14,156 nucleotides of DNA from Nitrospirota bacterium (GCA_016222925.1 JACRQB010000122.1:1-14156), one strand, 5' to 3'; shown: positions 1-6,496, counted from the first letter of the stretch. Made by a program: numbers and translations. The notes: generated by a model from the letters alone, not told the origin.

Positions 1-166
1 ACACTGTTCGAGCGGTGCGTCCCGAGATCAAATGAATCACCAGGAACACGATCCCGATTAAGAACAGTATCCACGAAATCTGAACCGCGACCATCGAGAT
101 CCCGGCGAGATTCAACGCGCCGGCGATCAAGCCGACGACTAAGAACATCAGTGCGTAATAGAGCAT
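1..166 (-). CDS. DUF1328/YtjA-type small membrane protein, 3' end cut by window edge
   Basis: Reading the minus strand from an ATG at 166 gives MLYYALMFLVVGLIAGALNL and continues for 55 codons to the window edge without a stop. The product is almost entirely two hydrophobic helices (about residues 3-20 and 25-47) separated by a short Gly/Ala-rich turn, followed by a polar SGRTAR tail. That is the layout of the DUF1328 (YtjA) family, whose members are about 55-60 aa, so only the last few residues are probably missing. A strong ribosome binding site (AGGGGAG, 171-177 in minus sense) supports this start. The family is known as small inner-membrane proteins of unclear role, often linked to stress. 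The function here is not deducible from the sequence. Confidence 0.75.
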   Translation of the reverse strand, partial: MLYYALMFLVVGLIAGALNLAGISMVAVQISWILFLIGIVFLVIHLISGRTARTV

Positions 167-540
167 GGTTGCTCCCCTCTAATGGAATGCGGATGTGAAT
201 CGACAAGTCCTCTGCGGCACGGCCGGCATCCTGGCCGCCTCCATCAGCAGGCCATCACACCAAACCAGCAACGAGTCAGAGAGACTGTGATGTAAACGCG
301 GCGGAGACTGGGGAATCGGTCACGCTGGGAAGGGTCAGGAAGCGCGAGGGATAGGACAGCCAGCGGGGCTTCACACCTGACACCTTCACCCTGGGCGCAA
401 TGCGGACAGGAGTCAAGCGATATATATTGCGCAGGAAATAGGGGTCAGTGAACAATTGCGAGGATGATTGAAGGGGTCGGACCCGGTGATTCGGTCCAGA
501 CGGTAGGTGGATCGACTTGGGAAAGGCGGTTTGCTGGTTG
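167..540. other. Intergenic stretch without a supported gene
   Basis: No open frame here has a convincing start and composition. A 65-codon minus-strand frame (413-610) has no recognisable product and runs across a repeat, so I leave it out. Positions 441-457 carry GGGGTCAGTGAACAATT, which recurs with two changes at 5112-5128. A short palindromic stretch (GGGTCGGACCC) lies near 476-486. Confidence 0.6.
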
Positions 541-617
541 GCACAGGAACCTGTGAGACATGATCCCGTCCTCTCGATTCATTGAGACAACGGTATGGCT
601 CATTGTTCACGAGCCGC
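541..617 (+). repeat. Partial, decayed copy of the R1 element
   Basis: The stretch aligns with the left and middle part of R1 copy B (6794-6932). Shared pieces are CTGTGAGACATG against CTGTGATACATG, TCATTGA, and GGTATGGCTCATTGTTCACG against GGCTATGGCGTATTGTTCGCG. It is in the same orientation as the other copies. The outer left terminal repeat is degraded and the right half, with its terminal repeat and GTTAG core, is absent. It lies upstream of the recombinase, outside the cassette array proper, and abuts the 3' end of the minus-strand gene at 621. Confidence 0.55.
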
Positions 618-620
618 GAG

Positions 621-1379
621 CTATTCGAGAATCAACGAATTGATTGCCTGGTTTGCCGTCAGTCCTGACAACGGCGTCAGCACCTCGACCTCGAGGCTGG
701 GGCAGAACACGGCACTTCCGCGCTCCGAGAAGTCCACATCGATATTGTTCTCGAGGTCGAGGCCGTCCTCCGGGTCATAGGAGAGTTCGAGGGATACCTG
801 GAACACCACGGAGGCACGGTTGGGAACGACCAGCTGGCGGTGACTGAGGGCGAACTGCTCGAACGAAAACGACTGCGACTTGAAGCTGGCTCCTTGGAAG
901 ATATGTCCACCTTCCGCGCGCAAGGAGGCGATGGTCTGCCGGTGCGTCGGTTGGAAGTCCGGGTGCGTGGTCTGATCGTTTGAAGTGCCGGTGACTGGAT
1001 CCGTACCCCACCCGAACCAACGGATGATCGCAAGAGACGCATTGATATTCAATGTCTCGACAGCGCCGGAGAAAATCCCAGACTTGGCCTGGACCGAACA
1101 GCCGCCGTTGACGACGAGCGATGACCGGACGTTGGCCACCGCAAACGAATCCGTCTCATTGGACCAGAGAAAGAAGAAGACGAAGCGCGTGGAATTGGAC
1201 TCTGTCGGGTCACCAACGCGCACCCTGACGAAACTGTTCATCGGTTCCACGTGGGAGTCGATAAAGATGTTGAGCTGCGGGTTCGGGAGTTGCCAGATGA
1301 GAAACGGCTTGTCCAGTGAGACGATTGCTGGAATGAAAGGAGCGCCAAGCAGCTTGGCCGCTTGGCGGCGCGCCGTCAT
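621..1379 (-). CDS. Hypothetical protein, probably missing its true N-terminus through a frameshift
   Basis: This 252-aa frame starts MTARRQAAKLLGAPFIPAIV and ends NQAINSLILE. I do not recognise the family. The protein is rich in beta-forming segments and aromatic residues (for example RWFGWGTDP and SFSFEQFALSH). It has no obvious signal peptide, membrane helix or catalytic motif. The frame remains open upstream of this ATG for about 20 codons that read like real protein (AVAAKNIRASTATFRSA) but contain no start. A second frame beginning at 1485 has a good ribosome binding site and promoter and runs into the same region, so the intact gene was probably about 288 aa (see 1380-1485). As it stands, ATG 1379 has no clear ribosome binding site. 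The 3' end abuts the partial R1 repeat at 541-617. Confidence 0.6.
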   Translation of the reverse strand: MTARRQAAKLLGAPFIPAIVSLDKPFLIWQLPNPQLNIFIDSHVEPMNSFVRVRVGDPTESNSTRFVFFFLWSNETDSFAVANVRSSLVVNGGCSVQAKSGIFSGAVETLNINASLAIIRWFGWGTDPVTGTSNDQTTHPDFQPTHRQTIASLRAEGGHIFQGASFKSQSFSFEQFALSHRQLVVPNRASVVFQVSLELSYDPEDGLDLENNIDVDFSERGSAVFCPSLEVEVLTPLSGLTANQAINSLILE

Positions 1380-1485
1380 AGCACTCCGAAACGTGGCAGT
1401 CGACGCTCGTATATTCTTCGCCGCGACAGCCCGCTCTCTTCATGACCGCAATGATGCGTTTCAGCTCTGATTTGTCGATGGCCAT
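1380..1485 (-). pseudogene. Out-of-frame 5' head of the gene at 621-1379
   Basis: From ATG 1485 the minus strand reads MAIDKSELKRIIAVMKR, with GAGGG six bases upstream. Near 1434-1439 a GA dinucleotide run (CTCTCT on the plus strand) is crossed, and after it the sensible protein continues in another frame. Adding one GA unit would join MAIDKSELKRIIAVMK to RERAVAAKNIRASTATFRSA and then MTARRQ. This suggests a 2-base slippage deletion, or a sequencing error. The promoter and ribosome binding site both point to 1485 as the original start. If the slip is real, only reinitiation at 1379 could give the downstream product. Confidence 0.5.
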
Positions 1486-1536
1486 GTGAACCCTCGGTAT
1501 GGATAGGATTTTAAAACGGGGTTTTCTATGACCGGA

Positions 1537-1566
1537 GCTATAGCGGAGCACCGGCAGAATTGTCAA
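1537..1566 (-). promoter_or_regulatory. Sigma-70-like promoter for the 1485 start
   Basis: In minus-strand sense a perfect -35 box TTGACA (1566-1561) is followed after 18 bases by TATAGC (1542-1537). This places transcription start near 1530 and gives a leader of about 45 bases to ATG 1485. It was found by eye only. Confidence 0.5.
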
Positions 1567-1599
1567 TCCCTTTTCTAGTTGACGAAAGACTCCACCCTT

Positions 1600-1762
1600 C
1601 TACCGTCGGCTCAGCCGGAGAGCAGTCGGCAAGCGCACGCAAAGTTCTGAATCACGCCGCGCGCGCGGAGCGCGGTTCGGTAGACCCAGATGTGTGAGGA
1701 TCTTGTCAATGCACCGGCAACTCTTCGATGACCGTGATGATCTTCCACATTTCGGCCCAGCA
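1600..1762 (-). pseudogene. Decayed C-terminal tail of an IS91-type transposase
   Basis: Two minus-strand frames together give a recognisable transposase tail. From 1762 one reads CWAEMWKIITVIEELPVH and then a stop. Shifting frame near 1707-1712 gives IDKILTHLGLPNRAPRAR, running to a stop at 1600-1602. Joined, this resembles the end of IS91-like (Y2) transposases, where a Cys-x-x-Cys-x-x-M-K-I-I pattern leads to an I/V-x-x-I-L-x-H-L segment and a Pro/Arg-rich end. The second Cys of the zinc-binding pair is lost and at least one frameshift is present, so the remnant is inactive. The family call rests on motif memory; the pseudogene status is seen in the sequence. Confidence 0.5.
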
Positions 1763-1996
1763 TGAAACGTGCTCGGGAAGCCACTACAAGAAATGTTGGA
1801 TGCAAGTCCTGACGGTCTGCTATCGGGGAGAATGACGACTGACCGTTCCTGGCCGGATAGCGGCATTTGAATCTGACAAACACATCGTGAAAAATCCTTT
1901 CTCAATGGATTTCGCCAAAGTTAGTGCATAGCACTGACGGGTCGCGAACGTAGTGGCGCTCGTCTCGCCACCTTCTTTCAATGAAAGGAGTCCATC

Positions 1997-2620
1997 ATGG
2001 AAAGGATCAGCACCTCTCAACACCGCGAACCGTGGAACAAAGGCAAGCTTATAGGGCAAAAAGCACCGTTCAAGCTGAAGGAGATTTGGGCGATTCGGAC
2101 CCGTTTGCAAATGGCCGGTCGTTCCCGCGACCTCGCGCTATTTGATTTAGGGATCGACAGCAAGCTGCGGGGCTGTGACTTGGTCAAGCTGCGCGTGCGC
2201 GATATTTGCCACGGCGATCAGATCGCCCCGCGTGCGATCATCATGCAACAGAAGACCCAACGACCAGTTCAGTTCGAGATCACGCCTTCCACTCGGGAAG
2301 CGGTAGGGACGTGGATCAAGCAGGCCAAGCTAAGGGCAGAGGACTATCTCTTTCCCAGCCGCCTCCACAACTCACCCCACATGGGAACCCGGCAGTATGC
2401 ACGAGTGCTGGAGGGATGGGTGAAGGCCATCGGCCTCGATGCATCCGCCTACGGTACGCATTCGATGCGGCGCACCAAAGCCTCGCTGATCTATCGGCGA
2501 ACGAAGAACTTGAGAGCCGTGCAGCTATTGCTTGGGCACACCAAGCTCGAAAGCACCGTACGCTACCTCGGCATCGAGGTTGATGACGCCTTAGAGTTGG
2601 CCGAGCAGACGGAGGTGTGA
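1997..2620 (+). CDS. Tyrosine recombinase/integrase, catalytic domain only
   Basis: The 207-aa protein is a site-specific tyrosine recombinase. The catalytic set is visible: R58 (LRGCDL), K86 (QQKTQRP), H155-x-x-R158 (THSMRRT), H181 (LLLGH) and nucleophile Y190 (VRYLG). The protein lacks the N-terminal SAM-like core-binding domain of lambda-type integrases. It also lacks the extra segment between motifs II and III that marks integron integrases (IntI are about 320-340 aa). Start ATG 1997 has AAAGGAG at 1984-1990. The family of such short recombinases ending in AEQTEV is widespread and of unknown substrate. It lies directly upstream of R1 copy A and the cassette series, so it may act on them, but this is inference. 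A stem (GTTAGTGC/GCACTGAC, about 1920-1938) and a 17-base piece of R1 (1942-1958) lie just upstream. Confidence 0.85.
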   Translation: MERISTSQHREPWNKGKLIGQKAPFKLKEIWAIRTRLQMAGRSRDLALFDLGIDSKLRGCDLVKLRVRDICHGDQIAPRAIIMQQKTQRPVQFEITPSTREAVGTWIKQAKLRAEDYLFPSRLHNSPHMGTRQYARVLEGWVKAIGLDASAYGTHSMRRTKASLIYRRTKNLRAVQLLLGHTKLESTVRYLGIEVDDALELAEQTEV

Positions 2621-2681
2621 CTGCGCTGTCCGACCCAAACCAGAAGTCCACGAGGGACTGCTATCAGAAGGGGGTCTTACA
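2594..2681 (+). repeat. Recombinase 3' tail repeat, copy 1 (native position)
   Basis: This covers the last nine codons of the recombinase plus about 60 bases downstream, up to R1 copy A. The same segment recurs at 7995-8127. The coding part, GAGTTGGCCGAGCAGACGGA and on through the stop, is identical in both. After the stop, copy 1 lacks 44 bases that copy 2 has, including a stem-loop. Together with the following R1 element it forms a direct repeat of about 250 to 290 bases enclosing 5.2 kb. Confidence 0.8.
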
Positions 2682-2821
2682 CCGATCCGCATAAACACCC
2701 GTGATACATGTTCGAATGGCCGTAACTCATTGCACCATCGTCGATGATGGGATATTGTTCACGATCCTTGATGGTGTGTTACCCGGACAGAAAATAGCAG
2801 ACCCGGTTCTTCTGCGGATCG
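2682..2821 (+). repeat. R1 element, copy A (terminal inverted repeats)
   Basis: This 140-bp noncoding element has a left end CCGATCCGCATAAACACCCG (2682-2701). Its right end (2802-2821) is, as reverse complement, CGATCCGCAGAAGAACCGGG. It is followed after 12 bases by GTTAGATGC (2834-2842), an integron-type core, and then by the ATG of the next gene at 2847. It is homologous to the copies at 6794 and 8128 along its whole length. Confidence 0.75.
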
Positions 2822-2846
2822 ACCTAAACATAAGTTAGATGCCTCA

Positions 2847-3419
2847 ATGCGTGATGGCGCAATTTCCAAGACTGACAGGAGGAATCTGCAGCTCTACCTC
2901 AGATTGATATTGTCGTACACCGACTTCAAACATGCATATCGAAGTGCGCAATATCTCTTAGATCAGCATGATGTCTATGCGAGGGAACGAGGTGACGATC
3001 TTCTGCTACGGGCGCTGTACTGCTCTTTAGTCGTGGCGTACGCGAGACCGTTTAATTCCGATGGTTCATCTCGGTTGGGTCGAGTTCCGCGCCTCACAAA
3101 GGAACTGTTTGAAGTGCTTTCGGCGGAGGAAGTGACGGTGCACGACTACATTCTCCACTGCAGAAACAAATTGATTGCTCACACAGATGCTGAAGCAGTC
3201 GATGTTGTGCCATTTGTCGCGACCGATCTTCCGAACAAAGTGGTGATTCCTGAGCAGAATGACGCGTTGGCGCCATTTACACGGGAATTTACCGAGGCTG
3301 TCTTATCCCTCACTGAGAAGAGCTATCGATGGTGTGTCAAACGGCGACATCACCTGGAGCCACTCGTCCGTCATCTATTGGAGCGTAGATCTTTTGTGCA
3401 AACGACTGATCAGAGATGA
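2847..3419 (+). CDS. HEPN-like hypothetical protein (cassette gene)
   Basis: The 190-aa protein looks all-alpha and carries HCRNKLIAH with R106 and H112. This fits the R-x4-6-H signature of HEPN-type RNases such as those in toxin-antitoxin and abortive-infection systems. It sits in the middle of the chain as expected, after an N-terminal helical half and before a 'DVVPF' segment. There is no signal peptide or membrane helix. The start ATG at 2847 lies five bases after the GTTAGATGC core and has no Shine-Dalgarno sequence, as is typical for integron cassette genes. The stop (3417-3419) precedes an attC-like site at 3427. The HEPN assignment rests on one motif plus helical character. No partner antitoxin (for example an MNT nucleotidyltransferase) is adjacent, so a toxin role is conjecture. 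Confidence 0.7.
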   Translation: MRDGAISKTDRRNLQLYLRLILSYTDFKHAYRSAQYLLDQHDVYARERGDDLLLRALYCSLVVAYARPFNSDGSSRLGRVPRLTKELFEVLSAEEVTVHDYILHCRNKLIAHTDAEAVDVVPFVATDLPNKVVIPEQNDALAPFTREFTEAVLSLTEKSYRWCVKRRHHLEPLVRHLLERRSFVQTTDQR

Positions 3420-3426
3420 GTGAGGC

Positions 3427-3493
3427 ACCTAACAACGGGCTGCAGGCGGACAAAAGCCAGCTTGCCTTTGCCGCTAAGCTCAATCGTTTAGGC
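3427..3493 (+). repeat. attC-like recombination site of the HEPN-like cassette
   Basis: R'' box ACCTAAC (3427-3433) and an R' core at 3486-3493 read GTTTAGGC, which is the expected GTTAGGY with an extra T. Between them lie TGCAGGCGGACAAAAG and CTTTGCCGC, which can pair with unpaired extra bases on one strand, the usual attC architecture. At 67 bp it is a normal attC length. The extra T next to the crossover point may impair recombination. Confidence 0.7.
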
Positions 3494-3512
3494 TTTACAC
3501 AAGGAGAAAACA

Positions 3513-3989
3513 GTGAACTTGTTGCTTGACTCAAAGCCCATGGGAAAGTGGGATGCCCGCTTCTGCGAACTAGCGAAGTTTGTTTCCGAATGGTCTAAAG
3601 ACCCAAACGCGAAGGTAGGTGCAGTCGTCTTCTCCAAGCGAGGGGGAGACGTCTCTATTGGATACAACGGGTTTCCAATGGGAGTGGAGGATTCGGCCGA
3701 ACGGCTAGAGGATCAAGAAATGAAACTTGAGCTGATTGTTCATGCAGAACAAAATGCGCTCATTGCTGCTAGTTCACGAACAATGGGTTCGACTCTATAC
3801 GTCTGGGGCAAGCCAGTTTGTGCACGATGCGCCGGCTCCATCATTCAGGCTGGAGTCAAGCGTGTCGTATCCCTCAATCCGGACTCTGTCGAAGCAGTGT
3901 CGAAGTGGTACAAGACAGGGAAGGTAGCGCATCAGATATTCCTTGAAGCTGGAGTCGAAGTTGACTTTTACTCTGTCCCTGACGCCTAA
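3513..3989 (+). CDS. dCMP/cytidine deaminase family protein (cassette gene)
   Basis: The 158-aa zinc-dependent deaminase has H77-A-E79 (VHAEQNAL) and C103-x-x-C106 (PVCARC), giving the zinc ligands H77, C103 and C106 and the proton shuttle E79. The N-terminal WSKDPNAKVGAVV and GYNGFPMGV segments match deoxycytidylate deaminases. It would convert dCMP to dUMP or act on a related cytosine nucleotide; the exact substrate is not shown. Start GTG 3513 is chosen because AAGGAG (3501-3506) is correctly spaced. ATG 3540 (MGKWDARF) is the alternative and aligns better with the usual family N-terminus. The stop TAA falls inside the GCCTAAC R'' box of the following attC-like site, a cassette hallmark. 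Nucleotide-depleting deaminases are known in phage defence, but a defence role here is only suggested by context. Confidence 0.9.
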   Translation: MNLLLDSKPMGKWDARFCELAKFVSEWSKDPNAKVGAVVFSKRGGDVSIGYNGFPMGVEDSAERLEDQEMKLELIVHAEQNALIAASSRTMGSTLYVWGKPVCARCAGSIIQAGVKRVVSLNPDSVEAVSKWYKTGKVAHQIFLEAGVEVDFYSVPDA

Positions 3990-4046
3990 CATTGCGGTCG
4001 AGAGGGACGCTCTGTTTTTGGTGCGTCCCCCAACTATACGTTAACG
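3984..4046 (+). repeat. attC-like site of the deaminase cassette
   Basis: R'' box GCCTAAC (3984-3990) overlaps the stop codon of the deaminase. Inner arms GGGACGC (4004-4010) and GCGTCCC (4023-4029) pair perfectly around a T-rich loop. The right end CGTTAACG (4039-4046) keeps the GTT of the core but not the AGGC needed to pair with R''. The site is probably partly decayed. Confidence 0.65.
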
Positions 4047-4050
4047 CGAC

Positions 4051-4126
4051 AAGGCTGCGGACTGCTTTACGGCGGTGCGACCTCGCTGCCGAAATTCTGC
4101 ACTTGGCCGATCTCCGACCGTCGCCA
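4051..4126 (+). repeat. R2 dispersed repeat, copy a
   Basis: This noncoding stretch contains CTTTACGGCGGTGCGACCTC and CACTTGGCCGAT. It aligns with 6625-6690 and 9521-9598. It begins a few bases after an attC-like site, as copy c does. Just downstream, 4129-4148 carries a 20-base motif (R3) also seen at 2631-2650 and 8076-8095. Nothing else recognisable fills 4150-4308. Confidence 0.65.
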
Positions 4127-4308
4127 TCCAACCCAAAGCAGAAGTACACGGCGTCATTTGCCCTCATCTGATCGAATATTCCGTTATCCCGGCTTCTCCC
4201 CAATCCGCTGCCGCTGCCGGTCTCAATGTCTTCAGTGACATCCGGAATTGTTTGGGGCGTTGATGGGGCAGGCATGGGCAGAGATTCTAGCAGACCTGAG
4301 TGTAAGGG

Positions 4309-4980
4309 TTAAGATATGCCTTGTTCGACCAACCCATTCTCGATCGTGAAGCCCATTCGTTCTATAAGCCGAGTGAGTAATGTGAAATGGGCACGCGAGT
4401 CAGTCGCAACGGCCAGCTGTTCAGCCGTCGCCAGTTGTATTGTATACACCAGTGAGGCGGAGGTTTTCAGTAGGGCAAGGCCATAGTCGAAGAGATCAGC
4501 TTTTCTGCCGATGAGCCGTCGCCGGCTGAGCTGACGGATACCGGCCACCGTAAAGGGAGTCGTCTCGAACGAAACATCCTTCAGACGAACCATCAAGGGC
4601 TGCTCGGCAGGGCCATCTTTGTGACGCCCAGTGATGTCTGTGACGTCGAACAGGCCGCGTTGGAATCGGCGATTCTCCACCAGTGCGCTATGAAAGAGCC
4701 CACGCCAAGTTGAATCTGTTAGATCACGATCCACGGCGATACAGGTGTCCGGCTTGAGCGGTCCGCTGACGTTGTAACCCTGAACCAGTCGCTTGCTTGC
4801 CAGGAGGTCGGGGAAGGAATCTCCCATACGGTCGGGAAAGGCCGTTGTCCCGCAGAAAAGACTGACTTGTATGGCCATATAGTCCCGGAAATGCACCTGC
4901 TGATACCGCTCTAGCAGCCACTGCAAGGTGCGCTCGTGGCACAGATGGAAAGGATAAAATATGACGCCGGATCGTGTCAT
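4309..4980 (-). CDS. Hypothetical protein (unrecognised family)
   Basis: The 223-aa soluble-looking protein starts MTRSGVIFYPFHLCHERTLQ and ends MGFTIENGLVEQGIS. I do not recognise it. The N-terminal third (YPFHLCHERTLQWLLERYQQ, then VHFRDYMAIQVSLFCGTTAF) looks like a folded, conserved domain. The rest mixes polar helices with a hydrophobic stretch LLKTSASLVYTIQLATAEQL near residues 172-191. There is no signal peptide. It is the only long minus-strand gene inside the island and has no attC-like site of its own, so it is probably not a cassette gene. The ATG at 4980 lacks a clear Shine-Dalgarno sequence. Coding is supported by length and amino-acid composition. Confidence 0.65.
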   Translation of the reverse strand: MTRSGVIFYPFHLCHERTLQWLLERYQQVHFRDYMAIQVSLFCGTTAFPDRMGDSFPDLLASKRLVQGYNVSGPLKPDTCIAVDRDLTDSTWRGLFHSALVENRRFQRGLFDVTDITGRHKDGPAEQPLMVRLKDVSFETTPFTVAGIRQLSRRRLIGRKADLFDYGLALLKTSASLVYTIQLATAEQLAVATDSRAHFTLLTRLIERMGFTIENGLVEQGIS

Positions 4981-5356
4981 GCCAGTGATTCAGAATAGCT
5001 GCTCTGCAACCGTATCGGCAAGCTGTCGTCCTAGGGGCAATGGAACGGAAGCGGTAATATTGCGCCATAGCGATTCTAACCATAATACGAGACCGCGAGA
5101 TCGGCGAGATGGGGGTCAGAGAACTATTTAGTGGCTGGATGGCATCGGCGATGCCACATGGCCCACAAAGAAATTGCATACGGCCCCCCATACGTACCTC
5201 ACCTTTCACATAAGTCGGCACTCACGCTTGACATCCATCTTATTCATGCTGGTTCCTCTACACAAAACGCGATGTGGCCCCAATAACCTCTAGACCGCCT
5301 GCATCCTCTTTCCACACCGAAAGATGATACGTCCTACACTTCGCTACTGAGGCATG
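4981..5356. other. Intergenic stretch
   Basis: No gene is supported. A minus-strand frame through 4981-5221 is Arg/Pro/Ala-rich shadow sequence. Two small structures are visible: GGGGTCAGAGAACTATT (5112-5128), matching 15 of 17 bases at 441-457, and a perfect stem TGGCATC/GATGCCA with a 3-base loop (5140-5156). Confidence 0.55.
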
Positions 5357-5385
5357 ATGACAAAAGGCACCGACTTGCCTATACT
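5357..5385 (+). promoter_or_regulatory. Promoter of the toxin-antitoxin pair
   Basis: ATGACA (5357-5362, five of six -35 consensus bases) is followed by a 17-base spacer and TATACT (5380-5385). Transcription would begin about 5391-5393, that is, at or next to the GTG start codon at 5392. The toxin message may therefore be leaderless. BrnT/BrnA-type operons are known to be repressed by their antitoxin, and this promoter is the expected target. Confidence 0.55.
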
Positions 5386-5391
5386 TCCAGA

Positions 5392-5673
5392 GTGAAAACA
5401 TTTCGATGGAATTCCCAGAAGAACGAACTGCTGAAAGCAGGTCGGGGCGTTTCCTTTGAGGATGTGGTGTTGGCCATCGAAACTGGTGGGTTGCTGGATG
5501 TTGTAGGACATCCCAATCCCACTCGGTATCCGAACCAAGGCCTCTTTGTCGTGGCCGTGAGTTCCTATGTGTATCTCGTGCCGCATGTTGAGGAAGTGGA
5601 CTACGTGTTTCTGAAGACGATTATTCCGAGCCGCAAAGCCACGCGAGAGTATGGAATGAGGGGAAAGCTATGA
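5392..5673 (+). CDS. BrnT-like type II toxin
   Basis: The 93-aa protein starts MKTFRWNSQKNELLKAGRGV and continues SFEDVVLAI. This fits the BrnT pattern (W-x-x-x-K-N-x-x-x-x-x-x-G-V-S-F-E-x-A/V) of small RelE-fold ribonuclease toxins. Downstream VEEVDYVFLKTIIPSRKATREY fits the conserved final strand and basic tail of the family. Start GTG 5392 has no Shine-Dalgarno sequence, but a good promoter ends seven bases upstream, so leaderless translation is plausible. The stop overlaps the antitoxin start by four bases (ATGA at 5670-5673), the normal toxin-first BrnTA order. The substrate has not been shown here; family members cleave RNA. It is not flanked by attC-like sites, so it looks like an independent module in the island. 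Confidence 0.75.
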   Translation: MKTFRWNSQKNELLKAGRGVSFEDVVLAIETGGLLDVVGHPNPTRYPNQGLFVVAVSSYVYLVPHVEEVDYVFLKTIIPSRKATREYGMRGKL

Positions 5674-5993
5674 AAACTCTTGATCGCTATGAGAAACAAG
5701 TTCTGTCGGCGTTCGAGGCCGGTAAGCTGACATCAACGGTGACGTCCGAGGCGGCATTGCGTCGATATCGCGAGTATGCTCGTGCGACCCTCAGCAAAAA
5801 CAAGCGGGTCAATATTAGACTCTCCACCCCTGACCTTTCTGAAATCCAAGCGCGCGCTGCGGAAGAAGGCATCCCCTATCAAACGCTGATTGCGAGCGTC
5901 TTGCATAAGTTTGTGGCAGGCCGCTTTGCAGAAAAGACATCGCGCCTCACGACGCGCGCCAGCAGACGCGGCAAGAGGCGCCGAGCGGCGTAA
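5670..5993 (+). CDS. Ribbon-helix-helix antitoxin partner (BrnA/CopG-like)
   Basis: The 107-aa protein has KNKRVNIRLSTPDLSEIQAR and then AAEEGIPYQTLIASVLHKFV (about residues 44-84). This is a ribbon-helix-helix DNA-binding unit: a beta strand with alternating basic residues, then two helices with a G-x-P-Y-Q-T-L turn. The N-terminal half is helical and acidic/polar and probably contacts the toxin. The C-terminus is unusually basic (SRRGKRRRAA). Translation is coupled to the toxin by the ATGA overlap. Expected roles are to neutralise the toxin and to repress the promoter at 5357-5385. Confidence 0.8.
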   Translation: MKTLDRYEKQVLSAFEAGKLTSTVTSEAALRRYREYARATLSKNKRVNIRLSTPDLSEIQARAAEEGIPYQTLIASVLHKFVAGRFAEKTSRLTTRASRRGKRRRAA

Positions 5994-6279
5994 CGCTGCG
6001 CACAGATTACGCCGTACAAAACGGAGAGTTCAGCTGTTCGCTCGAGGATTGGTCATGTGGCGAAACAGTGCAAGGTAAAAACGGTCCCTCGTCTCAGCTT
6101 GTGCTGAAATGGGTTAGGCCATGGAGCATCATACTTTGAGCACCAGGCACATTGTAACTGTATGGTAATGGGTTGACACAAGAAACAAGATCTGACTCTG
6201 ATTTCATCTCACAATAACTAGCCGGTCATTGCACACCAAGCGGCGGTGGAAGTAGAAGAGAACACCTTACGCCCGCATG
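5994..6279. other. Intergenic stretch between antitoxin and membrane protein gene
   Basis: No coding frame is supported. A -35-like TTGACA occurs at 6173-6178 without a convincing -10 at the right distance. Confidence 0.5.
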
Positions 6280-6292
6280 AAGGAGGCGTCCC

Positions 6293-6496
6293 ATGGACAA
6301 TGATCTCCCCTCTGTCCTCTATGTCCTGGGTGCGACTTTCTTGTATTTCCTTCCAACCTTTCTCGCTCTCGCACGAGGCCACCCTAACTCCTTCCTGCTT
6401 GCGATCGTGAATCTCTCGCTCGGATGGACCGTGATAGGCTGGGCAGGCGCGTTGTTCTGGTCGCTCACGAAGCAACCTCGGGGGGAAGAATCTTGA
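6293..6496 (+). CDS. Superinfection immunity-like small membrane protein
   Basis: The 67-aa protein has two membrane helices. The first is around residues 7-26 (LYVLGATFLYFLPTFLALAR) and the second around residues 34-57 (FLLAIVNLSLGWTVIGWAGA). The signature YFLP-x-x-x-A-x-x-R-G-H-P-N followed by NLxLGWTxIGW is that of the Imm superinfection-immunity family, named after a phage T4 protein that blocks DNA entry of a second phage. The family is common in bacterial chromosomes, where its role is mostly untested. ATG 6293 has an excellent ribosome binding site (AAGGAGG, 6280-6286). The gene stands alone. A 24-codon TTG-started frame overlaps its end (6493-6567, ending FLMAK) but is too short to support. 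Confidence 0.8.
   Translation: MDNDLPSVLYVLGATFLYFLPTFLALARGHPNSFLLAIVNLSLGWTVIGWAGALFWSLTKQPRGEES

Noticed and set aside
1600..2110. Short overlapping minus-strand frames as independent genes
   Set aside because: They are fragments of a decayed transposase and of the region antisense to the recombinase start, with no ribosome binding sites.
1997..2620. Recombinase as a canonical integron integrase (IntI)
   Set aside because: Too short, with no core-binding domain and no IntI-specific insert; only the general tyrosine recombinase catalytic set is present.
4724..5221. 165-codon minus-strand frame overlapping the 4309-4980 gene
   Set aside because: Its 3' half is a frame shadow of the better-supported gene, and its 5' half crosses repeats and a hairpin in intergenic DNA.
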